This document shows positions 59,273 through 64,000 of a DNA stretch of 64,000 nucleotides, piece by piece. The notes under the pieces are model-generated. The model was not told the origin of the DNA. It ran no database searches and was given only the letters and a program-made list of their open reading frames with translations. Origin of the DNA: Tethya wilhelma (lineage: Eukaryota; Porifera; Demospongiae; Tethyida; Tethyidae); the NCBI GenBank assembly GCA_964030475.1, contig CAXIPT010000001.1:1231681-1295680 (forward strand). Direction: 5' to 3'. The position numbers and the translations under genes were made by a program. Position 1 is the stretch's first letter. The number at the start of each line of letters is the position of its first letter.

Positions 59273-59858
59273 CACCCTGGAAGTTTTAATTGAGCCTAAT
59301 TTGACACTTCAATAATTAAGGAGCTATTTGAAATCATATCTATAATGAGTTATGTTGGGGTATATACCCCAAAATAACTTCTCTTAGAAATTAAAATAGA
59401 CTGAAGAAGTTGTAGCATACGTCATGGCTCAGCAATCCATTCACATATATCTATTGAGTACTCAAATCACTCTTGACCATTTCTTAGGCAATCTTTGGTC
59501 ATATGCATGATGCACATCTATACCATTAAATCAACTTTAGCACAATTCCTATAATGATGAGCCTTCCACCAGAGACCAATCTTCGAATAAAAGCCCAAAA
59601 CCTTGCTCCCAAAGTGGCCTTTATTCACTGGCAGAGTTTTGACTGTATCATATTATATGAATGGCAACATTGATATCAGTAATGACAGTAGCCTTTAAAA
59701 ACACACTTTGATACACAACAAGTTCATGCACAGGCATCGGCACCTAAGAAGTGGGTGTGTTCTATATCCTACAATGCCACAAAAATTTACACCAATACTG
59801 ATAGTCAAGGTCAAAGTGGAGTATAATACAGTTATAACAGTTGTTGCATGAATGGATA
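59273..59858. other. Non-coding spacer
   Basis: No gene or clear repeat is seen between the duplicated block and the stop codon of the - strand gene. Confidence 0.5.
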
Positions 59859-61051
59859 TCAGCATGCTTTAATTACACACTTTGGTTTAGAATGTCGTTC
59901 ATTGTACAAATTCTTTGCATGGCCCTGAAAAGAACCACCCCCAGCTAGTATGAGACAAACTGAGTTCACTGCCACTGCTTTCTGCATCACTGCAACATAT
60001 CCAGGGACATTAAATTTGGCTACACTTTCATATGACTTCTCCCAAGCCTTTTGTGTCATATTGTGACCTTTAAAGAGTGAGTTAAAAAAATCATCAACAG
60101 TTTGATTCAAGATATCCTTCAATTTTTGGGTATAGTTTGAGTTTCTCATTTCTGTGCTTCCATATTCACCAATATCCATTGTCAAGACTACACCTAAACT
60201 ATCATTCCTTCGTTTTTTCTGTTCTTCAACTCTTTTGAGTATCTTACTAAAACACTGCTTCAGTTTTGTGCGTTGAGCATTCGTAGATTTGCTGGTAAGA
60301 TTATAGTTTATTATGATATACTCAAGTCTCACCATCACTGCCACATACTGCTGTGAGTTGTTCATGTATTTTCTCAAATATTTCTTCGCATCATTTTCAA
60401 TCTCTTCACTAAAATGCAATTTGGATGACTGTGAGCGGTCACCACATCTTGACCCATTAATTGCATACCTCCAATCCTGAACACTAGCACCTGAAACTCC
60501 TCCCCACCTGTTCAATACCACTATAGTTTCTCTTGGATCAAAAGATCCATAAATAGTCTCCTTGAATTCCTCAACCGAGAGTGGACCTGTCTTTCTAAAA
60601 TCAATGCATACACTTCTGATGTCTTCAAAATTGTTTTTAAGTACAAATTCTTCTGTTGCATTAAACATTATTTTTTGATTGTGGCAGTTTGCAGTTTGTA
60701 TCCATTTGTGATACACTAGACTTAGTTTCTTTGGGCAGTTCTCCTTAAAGTCGTTCCAGCTGACAAGAGGAGAAAAATGTTTAGAAATTGAAAACTTTTG
60801 CCATTCATCAATATCAAAAACGTCTCTAAGTCTCACTGAGTTTATTCTTTCATGGCTGAAATTCTGACTTAGACTGTACGATGGAGAGAGACTCACTCCA
60901 AGTATGCTTCCAATGGGGTGGATAAAAGGTTCAACGACCTTAACACCCTGAATGTGGTGTGCCGTGAAACATTGCAGATTGAACACATTCCATGAGCTTC
61001 CTGTCATTTGATCGCTGTAATCCAGTGCCATAATAAATCCACCTTTTGATC
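59859..61051 (-). CDS. Terminal exon of an unidentified secretory-type protein, possibly glycosyltransferase-like
   Basis: One long exon of about 397 codons begins after the acceptor CTTTGTCAG and ends with TGA. Notable segments are GGFIMALDYSDQMTGSSWNV, NLQCFTAHHIQGVKVVEPF, DIDEWQKFSISKHFSPLVSW, YVAVMVRLEY and, near the end, VCLILAGGGSFQGHAKNLY. The last resembles the C-terminal nucleotide-sugar site of O-fucosyltransferase-type enzymes, but only weakly, and this is inference. Eight or more potential N-glycosylation sites suggest a luminal or extracellular location. The 5' exon, expected to hold a signal or anchor, is not found up to 64000; the foldback repeat at 61130 begins about 80 bp upstream. 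It may be further away or lost. Confidence 0.6.
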
Positions 61052-61137
61052 CTGACAAAGCAGGAAAATTAAAGACAATAAATTATTTATACTGAGTGTC
61101 AAATACAAAATGGTTATGATACGTACGTAGTACGTAT

Positions 61138-61755
61138 AGTAGGAATGGGCCGACTGTCCCACAGACACCCGCATAGCTGCAAAGTTGTTGGCCACTATAA
61201 AAATATTGTCAAACAAAATTAAACCTTCAAAGGTGCTCAGAGGCTCTTACTGGCAGATTACCAATTGCAAGCATTGGCAAGGCCTAAAACTCACTCATAG
61301 TGAGCGCTATTGGGAAGCCACCATAATGTACTTACTCCTAACTGACTTAATTGAACTTGAAAGGATTTAAGAGAACCAGAATGTGTTGAGCCAACTTTGA
61401 CAGCACAAAAGTAAGTTCTTTTCATGGGTACTACATTCCTTGATACTCATTTCAATCTCAAATAGGCCTAAACAAAAACTAAAAAGCTTTGAAACTTAAT
61501 GTATAAATTCATGTACTGCAATGCACCAATCTTAAATTTGTATGCAGAGTTCAAAGTTCATTATCCACGTGGCATTATTATGCGCATGCAAACTAACTTC
61601 CTCCAGTATAATGAAGCTTTTTATAGGAACAGTAACTAACCAGTCTCTGATAGCTTCCACACTGCATGTAGTGTTAAAAAAAAGTGAATGAACAAGTAGT
61701 AAACATTTAAGTAGAGAAGGAATGGGCAGTGTGGTAAAAAGCATTGGAACAAGGC
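61138..61755. repeat. Foldback element unit 5 (truncated)
   Basis: It has the TAGTAGGAATGGGCCGACTG start, a GCGCATGC motif near 61581 and half of the terminal hairpin, with matching sequence fading after about 61880. Confidence 0.7.
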
Positions 61756-61884
61756 ATGTCTCAATTTCGGCGCATGACTACTTCATTTTTTATGCCCAAC
61801 TCTTGGCCAGTAATCCAGTTTAAGTTGCCTGTTTTATTATGGTTTACTCCACTGCTTAGCCAACTGATTAGATCAAACCAATGC

Positions 61885-63150
61885 AACATTAAGATATATG
61901 AGCGCCAATTTAGTCTGTTAAGCTTCGGAGTCTGCTTCATTTCATTTCATTTTTCTGCCTCTCTATGCTGATTGAGACTTCCATTCCATCTCTCTAATTT
62001 GTTATAGGATTCAGTCTGCTCTGGGGAAAAGGGACAACCTGCCCTCAGCATGCACAGTGCCTCCTCAAGCCAAGGTACGTCAGCATGTACCAATTCAAAT
62101 GTAATTATGTCTATCTTTATCTCAAGTAGTAGACCCCATACGCTGCCACCACAAAATACCATGAGCTACATCCCACTGATTCGCCCGCCTATCACAGTCT
62201 CCAACCTATCTGACAGGTTGTCTCTGCCTATTCATAAAGGAAAGATCAGCATACAACATTACCTAGTTTTACACATATCCAGGACTTACTCACACACTCC
62301 TTGCATGCTCATCTGCACACCTCTCAGCAATTTACGGGAGACTGCTGGAATTAAGAACTATGACTGCAACTTCTGCAAAGTGGTGGCAGCTAATTGACCT
62401 AACTATCCGGGCTGTGGCCGCTATATACCGCCAATGTGACAATGCATGTGTTCTGCTTCACACTGTGAAAATTTGGCATTGACTACGCTAACAGCTAGAG
62501 GAGTGTAGGAATTATGTGAAGCTGTCTCCTGATCAATCTCGAGTCTCAAGGTTGTAACAGTTAAGAGGAATCAAATTTGTGTGCAGTGGAATAGAGAGCA
62601 TTATGATCTGTCGGCTTCCTCCTCTTGCCAACTTATCTGCCTGAAATAACCTCAAAAGATCAAAGTGCATGTGAACGATGTCATTGACCGTGAATCTGAT
62701 CTCTGTTCCCTCCAATATGCCGCATCCATATTGAACTGCACATATTTATTATCATGATGCTATAGCTAGGTTCGAAAGTGCAATTGACATTGCATCAACT
62801 TATCATTACATCTCCATTACCCCGGCCTGTGACTGCCACCTATATACTGGGGAATGTCCTAGCTGGAATGACCACTTCTCCATTGGCACCACCTCGCCTT
62901 TTGGGCTAGGATCCATGCCAAAGATCTTCTGCGCAATCTCAAGTTTGATAATGAAATTGCAAGAGCTCTATATGGCCACAAGGATAGCGCCTGTTAGCAT
63001 TACAAACTAAAGAGTCTACTTTTGCATAGAAACTTTACTGATCTCAAGATGGCAAGCAGTTTTTGGGGGGGGGGGACTTTTTGGTTTATTTTTGTTATTG
63101 TTTTTCGTCTTTTATTTTTTTATTTTTTTTTGTTATTGCTCCATGCAATC
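61885..63150. other. Unassigned stretch
   Basis: Short open frames exist on both strands (for example 61947-62162 and 62533-62715, both -) but none has a recognisable domain or convincing splice context. A (G)n tract lies at 63065-63074 and a T-rich run follows. Confidence 0.5.
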
Positions 63151-63167
63151 AAGTAAATAATTATAAT

Positions 63168-63990
63168 AAAAATTTCAAAAAAAAAAGCAGTGTAGGAATG
63201 GGCAGTGCTTTAAAAAGTATTGGAACAAGGAACGGTCTCAATTTTGGCACATGACTACTTAATTTTCATTTTTGATCCCTCATCGTAAATGGTTTAAAGA
63301 ATGATCTGTACTTGAATAACTTATAAATTATGAGTATCACATAATTGTATCACATGCAGTAATGATCCCTCTATATCATACGTACGGTAGTACGTATAGT
63401 AGGAATGGGCCCAATGTCCCATATGCACAATACAAAATATTCATACTTATAAATTTAAAGAAAAAAAAAATTAAACCTTCAAACCTCGTTTGGAGACTCA
63501 TCCAGGTAGATTTCAAACTGTATACAATAGTAGAAGTCAGAAACAGTCTCCAGGGCACTTGTAGAAGTCGCTTACTTAGAAGCCATAAGGGTGCGATTTT
63601 GTTCTTCTAACTTACGTACTTCCTAACTGACTTACTTGAAAACGATTTCAAGAAAAACAAAATAACTTGTCACCGTTTTGAACACAGGATAGTATTGTTT
63701 ATTGTAGGTAGTATATTCCTTGATACTTGCTTGCTACATAACTCGAGAGAGCAAAAAACTGGAAGGCTATAAAGCAGAATACCGTATAAATTTCCACACT
63801 GTTACGGCCCACGTGGAATCTGGTAAAGATCGTCAAAGACATAAAGCTGTGCTGGCCATGGCGCCACGTGGATATATGTAGCGCATGCGCATAGAGTATA
63901 GACTTCCAGCAACCGGTTTGGGCCAGATATAGCCAGTTCGGTGACTAGTTTGCTAGCAGTTTGGTGACTTTTCTTGATATTTCAAAAGTC
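63168..63990. repeat. Foldback element fragments
   Basis: A hairpin arm (63168-63260, GTGTAGGAATGGGCAGTGC) and a diverged 5' part (63398-63990, beginning TAGTAGGAATGGGCCCAATG) belong to the same dispersed family. Confidence 0.65.
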
Positions 63991-64000
63991 TTTTGAGTTG

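Overview
This window reads as metazoan nuclear DNA. It is intron-rich, AT-rich and compact, and it carries axonemal dynein, RABL2 and rolling-stone-like genes together with a sponge-style family of beta-helix plus multi-pass membrane proteins. The combination of short introns, tight spacing, abundant MITEs and assembly Ns suggests a demosponge such as Amphimedon. That is an inference from style and gene content, not a database match.

Layout. (1) 1-14626, + strand: a tandem array of single-exon genes encoding about 1,320-residue proteins with a signal peptide, a long repetitive beta-helix-like ectodomain, a Cys-rich juxtamembrane module and 9-10 membrane helices. Two copies are intact (5666-9649 and 10673-14626). 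One is broken by a nonsense codon, one by an internal deletion, and one is a 3' fragment. (2) 14876-24677, - strand: 39 consecutive exons of an outer-arm beta-type axonemal dynein heavy chain (DNAH9/11/17 class). The model stops at a good splice donor just before the AAA1 ATPase, and the rest of the motor is not in the window. (3) 25097-26790, + strand: RABL2, head-to-head with the dynein across about 420 bp that holds an X-box-like palindrome. (4) 27022-27946: a MITE. (5) 28060-29673, - strand: a rolling-stone-like six-pass membrane protein, divergent from (6) two complete tandem type I membrane histidine acid phosphatases (29889-33278 and 33498-37116). (7) 37117-47609: a repeat-dominated stretch with a 299-N gap, a long inverted repeat, an array of foldback elements and an orphan frameshifted EGF-like exon. 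(8) 47611-49868: a broken copy of the beta-helix family, bounded on both sides by single Ns. (9) 49870-55336: the 3' part of a third acid phosphatase, whose last exon is repeated in a near-identical 2.35-kb duplicate (56923-59272) that also abuts a single N. (10) 59859-61051, - strand: the terminal exon of an unidentified, possibly glycosyltransferase-like secretory gene. (11) 61130-64000: more foldback repeats and unassigned sequence.

Biologically, the dynein and RABL2 pair belongs to cilium motility and intraflagellar transport and may be co-regulated. The acid phosphatases are lysosomal or cell-surface hydrolases. The beta-helix family is the most unusual content: expanding and decaying copies have near-identical membrane halves but divergent ectodomains, a pattern expected of variable surface receptors. 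Its function is not known from the sequence. Several joints (single Ns, the truncated dynein, the near-identical duplicate) should be treated as possible assembly artefacts.
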